Source: Pseudomonadales bacterium (GTDB lineage Bacteria > Pseudomonadota > Gammaproteobacteria > Pseudomonadales > UBA3067). From it: 6,934 nucleotides of DNA. Position numbers and translations under genes: made by a program. Shown here one piece after another: positions 1 to 5,968 of the stretch. The notes below the pieces were generated by a model. That model was not told the DNA's origin, searched no databases, and worked only from the letters and a program-made list of their open reading frames with translations. Positions within the stretch are counted from its first letter, which is position 1, and each line of letters opens with the position of its first letter. The stretch is from NCBI GenBank assembly GCA_016763235.1, contig JAESUE010000224.1, positions 1-6,934 of the forward strand, read 5' to 3'.

Positions 1-444
1 GTACGTTATTCAGGCATTGCTGGGCTGGAACTGGCCGCTACATTACAGTTTCAAGAAGATCTCGATCAGGTGGAAGGCGGTGCAGATGACGCAGTGTTGA
101 TTGAGGCCCATGTAGCGGTGAATAAAGGGGATTTCGGAGCGCGTATTTTATATGCTCGGTGGGATATTAATGGTGATGTTGGCGCTGTGTACCTCAGTGA
201 GCAGAGCGGTTTCTATCTCGAAGGCAGCTACAGGCTAAGCCCCCAGTGGGGAGTCTTTGCTCGTCACTCCGAGTTACATTATCGTCGCACTGACGCTGGT
301 TTCGAGCGGGATGAACAGCAGCAGAACATAGGGCTTAATTATTGGCCTCATGAGGACGTTGTGGTCAAAGTTGATATTCAGGCACAAAATGATGATGCCG
401 GTGATGGTGATGGTTTTAATGTGGGGCTTGGTTATCAGTTCTAG
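1..444 (+). CDS. Outer-membrane porin-like beta-barrel protein, C-terminal part (5' truncated by window edge)
   Basis: The frame is open from base 1 to a TAG at 442-444, giving 147 residues with no start in the window, so the gene begins upstream. Seen: alternating polar and hydrophobic stretches typical of transmembrane beta strands, such as GFYLEGSYRLSPQWGVFAR and NIGLNYWPHEDVVVKVDIQ. The protein ends in GLGYQF, and a terminal aromatic Phe on a final strand is the classical signal recognised by the BAM complex. The pattern of a strand with 'SYRLSPQWGVFAR', then 'NYWPHEDVVVK', then a final 'GYQF' resembles porins of the phosphate-selective OprO/OprP-like superfamily. Substrate cannot be judged from this part. 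It is followed after 13 nt by the FMN-binding protein gene, so the two are probably co-transcribed. Alternatively it could be a non-porin outer-membrane barrel. Confidence 0.75.
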   Translation, partial: VRYSGIAGLELAATLQFQEDLDQVEGGADDAVLIEAHVAVNKGDFGARILYARWDINGDVGAVYLSEQSGFYLEGSYRLSPQWGVFARHSELHYRRTDAGFERDEQQQNIGLNYWPHEDVVVKVDIQAQNDDAGDGDGFNVGLGYQF

Positions 445-457
445 ATTGTTGACTAAT

Positions 458-1015
458 ATGCTTGTACAGAAATTTAGGGGTAAAAATAGGGGGTCGCTAT
501 TGTTACTGGCCCTTTTGAGCCTTTTTATTGGTGATGCTTGGGCGAAGGAGAAGCCTGAAGATCTTACTGTTTTTCTGGCACAGGTTTTTGGTGAACCCCC
601 CCGCAAGCCCAAGATGAAGTACTTGTCCGATATAGAGAGAGAGCGCATTAGCGATATTCTCAGTCACTCTTTATCCTTTCGGCGCGTGCGCTACTGGCGT
701 AAAAGTGCTAGCTCGGTATGGCTGCTTGAAGAAGTTGGTAAACATAAACCGATCACTGCGGGGTTTTGGCTGGAAAAGGGCATCATTAAGAAAGTGAAGG
801 TATTGGCTTTTCGGGAAAGCCGTGGCTGGGAAATTAAGTACCCTTATTTCCTTAAGCAGTTTAATGGCGTGTTCTTGCTGGAAAACACGGTGCTGAGCAC
901 GAAGGTGGACGGCATCAGTGGCGCGACTCTTTCAGTGCGAGCCATGACAAAAATGGCGCGTATTGCGCTTTACCTGAACCAGCAAGTAACGCTTCCCCAG
1001 GCTCCTCAAATTTGA
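458..1015 (+). CDS. Secreted FMN-binding domain protein, predicted to be covalently flavinylated
   Basis: A 185-residue periplasmic protein. Residues 1-29 form a Sec signal peptide: basic n-region (QKFRGKNRG), a Leu-rich core and a likely cleavage after AWA. The mature part has FMN_bind features: a strand-rich segment around 110-138 (VKVLAFRESRGWEI then FLKQFNGV) and D-G-I-S-G-A-T at 151-157. That motif matches the D-x-x-S/T-G-A-T sequence on which ApbE flavin transferases attach FMN through a phosphoester to the last Thr in NqrC/RnfG, so Thr157 is the predicted site. No other membrane segment or lipobox is seen, so it is probably a soluble electron carrier. The ATG at 458 is chosen because it gives a normal signal peptide. 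The frame is open further upstream inside the porin gene, TTG codons at 446 and 449 are alternatives, and no clear ribosome site precedes any of them. It overlaps the next gene by 4 nt. Function as a flavin electron carrier is family knowledge; its partners are inferred. Confidence 0.85.
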   Translation: MLVQKFRGKNRGSLLLLALLSLFIGDAWAKEKPEDLTVFLAQVFGEPPRKPKMKYLSDIERERISDILSHSLSFRRVRYWRKSASSVWLLEEVGKHKPITAGFWLEKGIIKKVKVLAFRESRGWEIKYPYFLKQFNGVFLLENTVLSTKVDGISGATLSVRAMTKMARIALYLNQQVTLPQAPQI

Positions 1016-1767
1016 AAACAGCCATACAAAAAAACTTTTTTAAACTGCTTCTTCTGCATCGCCGCATTGGCCTTGTGGTTATTTGGCTGGTGTTGTGGCT
1101 GGCCATTACCGGCATTCTTCTTAATCATAGCGATGACTTAGGTTTGGATGAAAAAGCAGTGAAACCCTCTTGGTTAAACCAACTTTATGGTTTGGAATCT
1201 ACGCCGGTTTCTTCCGGTTATAAACTGGGGCAAGGCTGGCTGGTGACATTACCGGGTGCTTATTATGTTAATGGCCGGTTAATCGTTGCTGATTATGGCC
1301 CGTTAGTTGGGGCGGTTTTGTTGAAGAATGAAGCACTTCTCGTGACGAGTGAGTCGGTGGTGGTGCTCGACCAGCAAGGTGAGGTGCTGGAGATTCAGGG
1401 AGCATTCAACGGCTTGGAGGGCGAGTTTCTTCAGGTCGGTGTTTATCAGGGGCAGCCAGTGCTAAGAAGCTCTGTAGGGCGTTATATAGGCAACGCAGAT
1501 GTCTCTGAGTGGCAAGGTTTTTCTGCAAGCAGTACCGGCATTGAATGGAGCATTTTAACCGCGTTGCCCAGCGATATGCTGAAAAAAATTAGTGCGCTTG
1601 AGAACCCTAATCAGCCCACGGTCTCATTAGAAAAGTTCATTTTGGATTTACATACGGGGCGACTATTGGGCCGTTTTTCTTGGTTGTTTATAGACATTGT
1701 CGGGCTATTGCTCATGGCTGGGGCCATCAGCGGGTTTGTTATTTGGTTTAAGTTAAAAGTAACCTAA
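1012..1767 (+). CDS. PepSY-type inner-membrane protein, probable electron-transfer partner of the FMN protein
   Basis: A 251-residue protein with two predicted membrane helices. Helix 1 (about 17-37) lies in the pattern LLLHRRIGLVV...ITGILLNH. Helix 2 (about 223-245) follows LDLHTGRLLGRFSW and ends SGFVIWF. This 'LHR-x-G ... TG-x-L-x-H' start and 'LDLHTGR-x-x-G ... GLLL ... SG-x-x-x-W' end is the signature of PepSY-associated membrane proteins. The roughly 180 residues between the helices should be periplasmic. His16, His39 and His214 sit at helix ends and could ligate heme, which is inference. The start is a TTG at 1012 that overlaps the stop of the FMN gene (TTGA); a weak AGG lies 10 nt upstream, so coupled translation is likely. 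Related proteins occur beside flavinylated FMN_bind proteins and are proposed to pass electrons across the inner membrane. The direction and donor here are unknown. Confidence 0.8.
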   Translation: MKTAIQKNFFKLLLLHRRIGLVVIWLVLWLAITGILLNHSDDLGLDEKAVKPSWLNQLYGLESTPVSSGYKLGQGWLVTLPGAYYVNGRLIVADYGPLVGAVLLKNEALLVTSESVVVLDQQGEVLEIQGAFNGLEGEFLQVGVYQGQPVLRSSVGRYIGNADVSEWQGFSASSTGIEWSILTALPSDMLKKISALENPNQPTVSLEKFILDLHTGRLLGRFSWLFIDIVGLLLMAGAISGFVIWFKLKVT

Positions 1768-1808
1768 CTATTCATCTCACGCTAAAATCTGAGCAGTTAC
1801 AGAGTTCG

Positions 1809-1831
1809 CTTTTTAGTTCTAAAGTAAAAAG
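1809..1831. terminator. Weak AT-rich inverted repeat between convergent genes, possible terminator
   Basis: CTTTTTA at 1809-1815 and TAAAAAG at 1825-1831 form a perfect 7-bp inverted repeat around a 9-nt loop, in the 85-nt gap between the PepSY gene and the end of lipA. The location suits a bidirectional terminator. However, the stem has only one G-C pair and no GC-rich core followed by a U-run, so intrinsic termination would be weak. The rest of the gap shows nothing recognisable. Confidence 0.2.
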
Positions 1832-1852
1832 ACAAGGCTTTCTCGAGCGGTA

Positions 1853-2866
1853 TTAACTGATTTTTTCACCTAAATATTGCTTGTCTGCATGGTAGGATGA
1901 GCGCACTAAGGGCCCGCTGGCCACGCGGGAAAAGCCCATCTTTTTGGCTAATTCGCCAAGCCGATCAAACTCTTCCGGTCTTACATAATCTTTAACCGGT
2001 GCATGGTGGCGGCTAGGTTGTAGATATTGCCCCAAAGTGAGCATATCGACATCATGGGCGCGTAGATCGGCCATGACACTTTCTATTTCTTCTATCGTTT
2101 CTCCTAAACCTAGCATCAGGCCCGATTTAGTGGCTACGTTCGGTGCGCGCTGCTTAAAATTCTTTAATAAATCCAGTGACCACTGGTAGTCAGAGCCGGG
2201 ACGAAGTGCTTTATAGAGTCGCGGTGCAGTTTCGAGGTTATGGTTGAAGACGTCGGGGGGGCTTTGGCTGAGAATATCGAGGGCCACTTCCATGCGCCCG
2301 CGAAAGTCGGGCACCAATACTTCAATTCCAGTGTTCGGGTTTAATTTTCGAGTTTCTTCTATGCAGTCTACAAAGTGCTGTGCGCCACCATCGCGTAAAT
2401 CATCGCGGTCTACCGAGGTAATTACCACATAACGTAGCTGCAGCTCTGCAATGGACTCGGCCAGGTGCTGGGCTTCGTTTTCATCCAATGGGAGGGGGCG
2501 GCCGTGGGCGACATCGCAGAAGGGGCAGCGACGGGTGCAGATTTCACCCATGATCATAAAGGTGGCCGTGCCGCTGCTAAAACACTCATGGAGGTTTGGG
2601 CAGGACGCTTCTTCGCAGACTGTCGCCAGTTTTTGTTTGCGTAACAGGCTCTTTATGCGCTGCACACCGTGATTGCTGGCAGGAAGACGGATTCGCAGCC
2701 AGTCGGGTTTTCGGGGTGTATTTTCCGTGGGTTCGATTTTAACCGGAATGCGCGCCATTTTTTCTTGGCCGCGCTGTTTTACGCCGGGTTCTACCCTGGC
2801 CTTGCGTTTGCGGGGTTTGGCGCTGGGTTTAGAGCTGGAGTCGGAAGAATTAAGGGTATCAGTCAT
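1853..2866 (-). CDS. lipA: Lipoyl synthase (radical SAM)
   Basis: Inserts two sulfur atoms into the octanoyl chain carried by lipoyl domains, giving lipoate; a cytoplasmic enzyme with two [4Fe-4S] clusters. Both clusters are visible. The auxiliary-cluster motif C-x4-C-x5-C is at Cys84, Cys89 and Cys95 (CEEASCPNLHEC). The radical-SAM motif C-x3-C-x2-C is at Cys110, Cys114 and Cys117 (CTRRCPFC). The C-terminal RSSY motif, which supplies the serine ligand to the auxiliary cluster, is at 322-325. Length 337 is close to E. coli LipA (321). The first 36 residues are Ser/Lys/Arg-rich and variable in the family, but the segment just before MARIPVK aligns in style with the E. coli N-terminus, so the ATG at 2866 is kept. 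No Shine-Dalgarno is seen before it (the upstream bases are C-rich). The start lies inside the end of lipB (8-nt overlap), suggesting coupled translation. It is the last gene of the operon. Confidence 0.97.
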   Translation of the reverse strand: MTDTLNSSDSSSKPSAKPRKRKARVEPGVKQRGQEKMARIPVKIEPTENTPRKPDWLRIRLPASNHGVQRIKSLLRKQKLATVCEEASCPNLHECFSSGTATFMIMGEICTRRCPFCDVAHGRPLPLDENEAQHLAESIAELQLRYVVITSVDRDDLRDGGAQHFVDCIEETRKLNPNTGIEVLVPDFRGRMEVALDILSQSPPDVFNHNLETAPRLYKALRPGSDYQWSLDLLKNFKQRAPNVATKSGLMLGLGETIEEIESVMADLRAHDVDMLTLGQYLQPSRHHAPVKDYVRPEEFDRLGELAKKMGFSRVASGPLVRSSYHADKQYLGEKIS

Positions 2867-3506
2867 AGGGGAGTTGTTCTGTTTGCAGGGTCAGGGAGTC
2901 ATAGTTGAGGGTTTTTCGCAATTCTTCCATTAAATTTTGCTCTACCTCAGCAAAACAAATGTCCGGTACAAAGTGTTTGAGTTGGGTGACAACCATGCCT
3001 GCATGGCCGCAGGGGTTGATGGTGTGAAAAGGGCTGAGATCCATGTCGATATTAAGGCTCAGGCCGTGAAAAGAGCAACCACGGCGAATACGTAAACCTA
3101 ATGCTGCAATTTTGGTGTTATCGACATACACGCCTGGCGCATCGGGGCGGTTTTGCGCGTGCACATTATAATGCTGCAGCAAGTGGATAAGCGAGTTTTC
3201 AATATGGGTGACGAACTGGCGTGGGCCAATGCCGTGGCGGCGTAAGTCGATCAGCAGGTAGCACACGAGTTGCCCCGGGCCGTGGTAAGTCACTTGCCCA
3301 CCTCGGTCGACTTTGATAACGGGAATATTTCCTGGGTTAAGCAAATGCTCTTCTTTACCGGCCTGGCCTAGGGTTAAAACGGGCGTATGTTGCAGGCACC
3401 AGATTTCATCCTGCGTGGCATCTGTGCGCTCGTTGGTGAAGCGTTGCATGGCTTCCCAGATGGGTTGATAGGGTTGAACGCCCAGCTGCCGGACTATGAG
3501 TGACAT
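2859..3506 (-). CDS. lipB: Lipoyl(octanoyl) transferase
   Basis: Transfers octanoate from octanoyl-ACP to lipoyl domains of 2-oxoacid dehydrogenases and GcvH, the step before LipA. Signature elements are all present: RGGQVTYHGPGQLV near 68-81, the catalytic Lys132 in KIAALGLRI, RRGCSFHGL, and the catalytic Cys166 in INPCGHAGM. The 215-residue length is normal. The start is set at the ATG at 3506, with AAGAGA 7 nt upstream; a TTG immediately before it (3509) is in frame but too close to that site. The gene lies 39 nt after ybeD and overlaps lipA by 8 nt, so LipB and LipA are produced together. Confidence 0.97.
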   Translation of the reverse strand: MSLIVRQLGVQPYQPIWEAMQRFTNERTDATQDEIWCLQHTPVLTLGQAGKEEHLLNPGNIPVIKVDRGGQVTYHGPGQLVCYLLIDLRRHGIGPRQFVTHIENSLIHLLQHYNVHAQNRPDAPGVYVDNTKIAALGLRIRRGCSFHGLSLNIDMDLSPFHTINPCGHAGMVVTQLKHFVPDICFAEVEQNLMEELRKTLNYDSLTLQTEQLPYD

Positions 3507-3513
3507 CAATGAA

Positions 3514-3519
3514 TCTCTT
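3514..3519 (-). promoter_or_regulatory. Ribosome binding site of lipB
   Basis: Reads AAGAGA on the coding strand, 7 nt before the ATG at 3506 and 4 nt before the in-frame TTG at 3509. The spacing favours the ATG as the true lipB start. Confidence 0.5.
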
Positions 3520-3545
3520 GGCTTGGAATTTCCCCAGTTTGAATA

Positions 3546-3830
3546 TCACAGCACATGGGAGATATGTCCCGTTTCTTCCTGGTGCTTAGCGAGATCTGTA
3601 TAGAGGCCGAGCACTTGTTCTTTGCGCTCCACATACACATCGATGCTAATGGATTGATGCTTGCCAGTACGGCTCATGCGAACGGTGATGCTGCTAATGT
3701 CGAATTCCGGCGCATGGCGTAGAACAATGATTTCGACCGCAGGCTTGAGCGGTGCCTCGGCTGGGCCCAAAATCTTGAGTGGCAGCTGGCAGGGAAAGTC
3801 CCAAAGGGATTCATCTAATGTCATAGTCAT
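3546..3830 (-). CDS. ybeD: YbeD/DUF493 (UPF0250) family protein
   Basis: A 94-residue cytoplasmic protein. It matches the YbeD family in size (E. coli 87 aa) and pattern: LWDFPCQLPLKILG near the start, RHAPEF, then a strand-rich 'SRTGKHQSISIDVYV', and a final helix with 'EQVLGLYTDLAKHQE' before a hydrophobic end (ISHVL). The known YbeD fold is a small ACT-like alpha/beta domain, suggesting binding or regulation, but its role is not established. The ATG at 3830 is preferred because family members begin just before the 'FP' segment. The frame stays open to a GTG at 3869, which would add 13 residues overlapping the aminotransferase gene, and a second ATG lies at 3824. No strong ribosome site is seen. 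It sits immediately before lipB, as in E. coli and Pseudomonas. Confidence 0.9.
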   Translation of the reverse strand: MTMTLDESLWDFPCQLPLKILGPAEAPLKPAVEIIVLRHAPEFDISSITVRMSRTGKHQSISIDVYVERKEQVLGLYTDLAKHQEETGHISHVL

Positions 3831-3849
3831 GTCAGTACATTTTCTTTCG

Positions 3850-4737
3850 TTAAGCGAGTTTGGGGACACAGAGTTGGCGTTTAAAGGATATATACAGTTC
3901 GGCCACCTTTTTCCACAGTGGTCCTGGCAGCCCTTGGTTAATGGCTAAGCCATCGAGAGACGTCAGCGGTGCGAGTTCTTTTGCCGAGCTTGTCACCCAA
4001 ATTTCATCCGCCTCCACTAGAGCTTGTTGTGGGATGCTTTCTTGCCGGCACTCTATGTGATGTTGGGCCATGATTTCAATTAACAAGTCCCGAGTGATGC
4101 CGCCCAGTAGGTATTCGCTTTTGGGGGGAGTGAGCACTATCTGGTCTTTGACAATAAAAACATTGCTGGCTGAGCCTTCTGTGAGCTGGCCATTTCGAAT
4201 GAGGATGGCTTCGTCTACACCGGCTTCTTGAGCTTGCTGGCGTAACATGACGTTGGCAAGCAGGGAGGTAGACTTGATATCGCAATGCCCCCAGCGGAAG
4301 TCATTGACACAAATAGCAGTGAGGGCCGAGGGGGCTTCAACGTGCTCCAGGGAAGGGGTGCTTAAAGGGCTGCTCATTAACAGCACGGTGGGCTTAATGT
4401 CGGCGGGTATGGCATGGTCACGAGTGCTTGCAGCGCCGCGTGTGATTTGCAGGTAGATGGATTGACTGCCATGGCCATTATGTGCCACTAGGCTGTGGAT
4501 AATTTCTGTCCAGGCCTCATCCGTAAAAGGAGTCACAAGCTTGATGGCATCGAGGCTGTAGTGCAGGCGCTGTAAGTGCTGAGATAATCGAAAGGGCACA
4601 CCCTGATAGACAGGAATGACTTCGTAGATGCTATCACCGAAGAGAAAACCACGATCCAAAATGGATATTTTTGCATCCTGCTGAGGAATAAAGCTTCCGT
4701 TTAGGTAAACAACGCTATTTCGCGGCGTCTTAATCAA
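3850..4737 (-). CDS. dat: D-amino acid (D-alanine) aminotransferase, PLP fold class IV
   Basis: Cytoplasmic PLP enzyme that interconverts D-alanine plus 2-oxoglutarate and pyruvate plus D-glutamate. Seen: N-terminal VYLNGSFIP and DRGFLFGDSIYEV; the PLP lysine Lys155 in CDIKSTSLLANV, a context typical of D-amino acid aminotransferases; and the class-IV motif LTEGSASNVF with Glu187. Tyr38, Arg106 and His108 (TRDHAIP) match the Tyr and Arg-x-His positions that form the carboxylate trap in the Bacillus enzyme, which favours D-amino acids over branched-chain or aminodeoxychorismate substrates. Length 295 is slightly above the usual 280-285 because of about 9 extra N-terminal residues. The start is a TTG at 4737 overlapping the dacA stop (TTGA), with AAGAG 6 nt upstream. 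Its place after a D,D-carboxypeptidase gene suggests handling of released D-Ala or D-Glu supply for peptidoglycan. Confidence 0.9.
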   Translation of the reverse strand: MIKTPRNSVVYLNGSFIPQQDAKISILDRGFLFGDSIYEVIPVYQGVPFRLSQHLQRLHYSLDAIKLVTPFTDEAWTEIIHSLVAHNGHGSQSIYLQITRGAASTRDHAIPADIKPTVLLMSSPLSTPSLEHVEAPSALTAICVNDFRWGHCDIKSTSLLANVMLRQQAQEAGVDEAILIRNGQLTEGSASNVFIVKDQIVLTPPKSEYLLGGITRDLLIEIMAQHHIECRQESIPQQALVEADEIWVTSSAKELAPLTSLDGLAINQGLPGPLWKKVAELYISFKRQLCVPKLA

Positions 4738-5900
4738 AGAAAGCTCTTGATGAGAAGAATTAAATAGTCAATTAGCTGTTTGAATAAGCCGCCCTTTTCT
4801 ACATCTTCCAGTGCAACTAAAGGCAGTTTTGCCAGCGTGCTGCCATCGAGAGAAAGGGTGAGCGTACCGAGACGATCACCGGCTTTGATAGGGGCTTTAA
4901 TTTCCTCTTCAATAGTGAGGCTGCTGATGACGAAATCTTTTTTACCGCGAGGAATCGTTACCTGTACTCTTTCATTTACACCCAGTTTTAATTCGTCCTG
5001 AGCGCCCATCCATAGCTTGGTTTTGCTGATTTCCTGATGGGCTTCTTGGAGGACGACGGTACGATAGAAACGGAAACCGTAGGTCAGCAGTTTTTGGCTT
5101 TCTGCTGCGCGGGATTCGTTACTTTTTGTCCCCATAACCACGGAAATTAGGCGCATGTCTCCTTTTTTAGCAGAGGCCACTAGGCAATAACCAGCTTCTT
5201 GGGTGTGCCCAGTTTTTAGGCCGTCGACACTGGAGTCTCTCCAGAGCAGAAGGTTACGATTGGGCTGTTTGATACCGTTGTAAGTGAAGCTTTTTTCGGA
5301 GTAGAACTTATAGTGCTGGGGGAACTCGTTAATGATGGCCTGTGCGAGAATCGCAAGGTCTGATGCAGTGGTAAGGTGATTTGTAGCGGGTAAGCCAGTG
5401 GCATTGCGAAAGTGTGTGCCAAACATATTTAAATTTTCTGCGTAGCGGTTCATATAGTCGGCAAAGGCATCTTCACTACCGGCGATATGTTCGGCGAGAG
5501 CAACACTGGCATCGTTACCCGATTGAATAATAATCCCTTTCAGTAATTCCTTTACAGAAACGGTAGAGCCCTCTTTAAGAAACATGCGAGAGCCGCCGGT
5601 TTTCCATGCTTTGATACTTATTCTGACAGTATCTTCTTTAGTAATATTCTTTTTAGCCAGTTCATGAGAGGCCACATACGCAGTCATCATTTTAGTGAGG
5701 CTGGCAGGAGGCAGTTGTTGTTGGCCATTGTATTCCACAATGATGTTCCCGGTATTTGCATCCATTAGCAGGTAGGAGCTCGCTGCAACCTGGGGAGGTG
5801 CGGGGATCAAAGAAGGGCCGGCGGAAAAAGCCTGCGAAACAGCCAGCATTAGAGCGACGAAAAGAAAACCGGTATAGAATTTTTTACTTTGTTTCATCAT
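4734..5900 (-). CDS. dacA: D-alanyl-D-alanine carboxypeptidase, PBP5/6 family
   Basis: Removes the terminal D-Ala of peptidoglycan pentapeptides on the periplasmic face of the inner membrane. Seen: a signal peptide (about residues 1-27, MMKQSKKF then a hydrophobic core, cleavage near AFSA); the active-site SLTK with Ser67 and Lys70; SGN at 127-129; and KTG at 229-231 in GLKTGHT. A C-terminal beta domain (PBP5_C) follows, ending in an amphipathic helix (LFKQLIDYLILLIKSFL) that anchors such enzymes to the membrane. This gives 388 aa, comparable to E. coli DacA (403). Start is uncertain: the frame is open to an ATG at 5972 that overlaps the rlpA stop (ATGA), which would add 24 polar, basic residues before the signal peptide. 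I prefer 5900 for its normal signal peptide, though neither start has a good ribosome site. The name dacC is used for the Pseudomonas orthologue. Confidence 0.95.
   Translation of the reverse strand: MMKQSKKFYTGFLFVALMLAVSQAFSAGPSLIPAPPQVAASSYLLMDANTGNIIVEYNGQQQLPPASLTKMMTAYVASHELAKKNITKEDTVRISIKAWKTGGSRMFLKEGSTVSVKELLKGIIIQSGNDASVALAEHIAGSEDAFADYMNRYAENLNMFGTHFRNATGLPATNHLTTASDLAILAQAIINEFPQHYKFYSEKSFTYNGIKQPNRNLLLWRDSSVDGLKTGHTQEAGYCLVASAKKGDMRLISVVMGTKSNESRAAESQKLLTYGFRFYRTVVLQEAHQEISKTKLWMGAQDELKLGVNERVQVTIPRGKKDFVISSLTIEEEIKAPIKAGDRLGTLTLSLDGSTLAKLPLVALEDVEKGGLFKQLIDYLILLIKSFL
4744..4748 (-). promoter_or_regulatory. Ribosome binding site supporting the TTG start of the aminotransferase gene
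   Basis: Reads AAGAG on the coding strand, 6 nt before the TTG at 4737 and inside the last codons of dacA. No ATG or GTG lies near the N-terminal VYLNG segment, so this site supports the TTG start. Confidence 0.45.
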
Positions 5901-5968
5901 AGAATATTTGTGCTTGAAAGAGAGACGTTTTAAATCGTTATAAGAACTAGCACGGAAACTTACACAGT

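Noticed and set aside
350..457. N-terminal extension of the FMN protein from an upstream ATG at 350.
   Set aside because: It lies in the porin reading frame's shadow, gives a Met-rich odd leader before a normal signal peptide, and the ATG at 458 directly follows the porin stop.
596..602. Run of seven C in the FMN-protein gene, and a run of seven G at 2255-2261 in lipA, as possible phase-variation tracts.
   Set aside because: Seven bases is short for slippage-driven switching, both frames are intact, and a similar run inside lipA, a core metabolic gene, argues that these are chance.
274..648. Long minus-strand open frame across the porin/FMN gene junction.
   Set aside because: It overlaps two well-supported plus-strand genes, and its translation shows no recognisable domain; it is a shadow frame.
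2669..2933. Plus-strand open frames with Gly/Phe/Ala-rich products opposite the lipA 5' end.
   Set aside because: They are antisense to the Lys/Arg-rich N-terminus of LipA, and their composition follows from that codon content; no start signal or homology is seen.
5938..5943. TTATAA on the minus strand upstream of the dacA ATG at 5900 as a -10 promoter element.
   Set aside because: The hexamer 17 nt upstream (TGTGTA) is a poor -35 match, and the gene is packed in an operon; an AT-rich hexamer alone is not enough.
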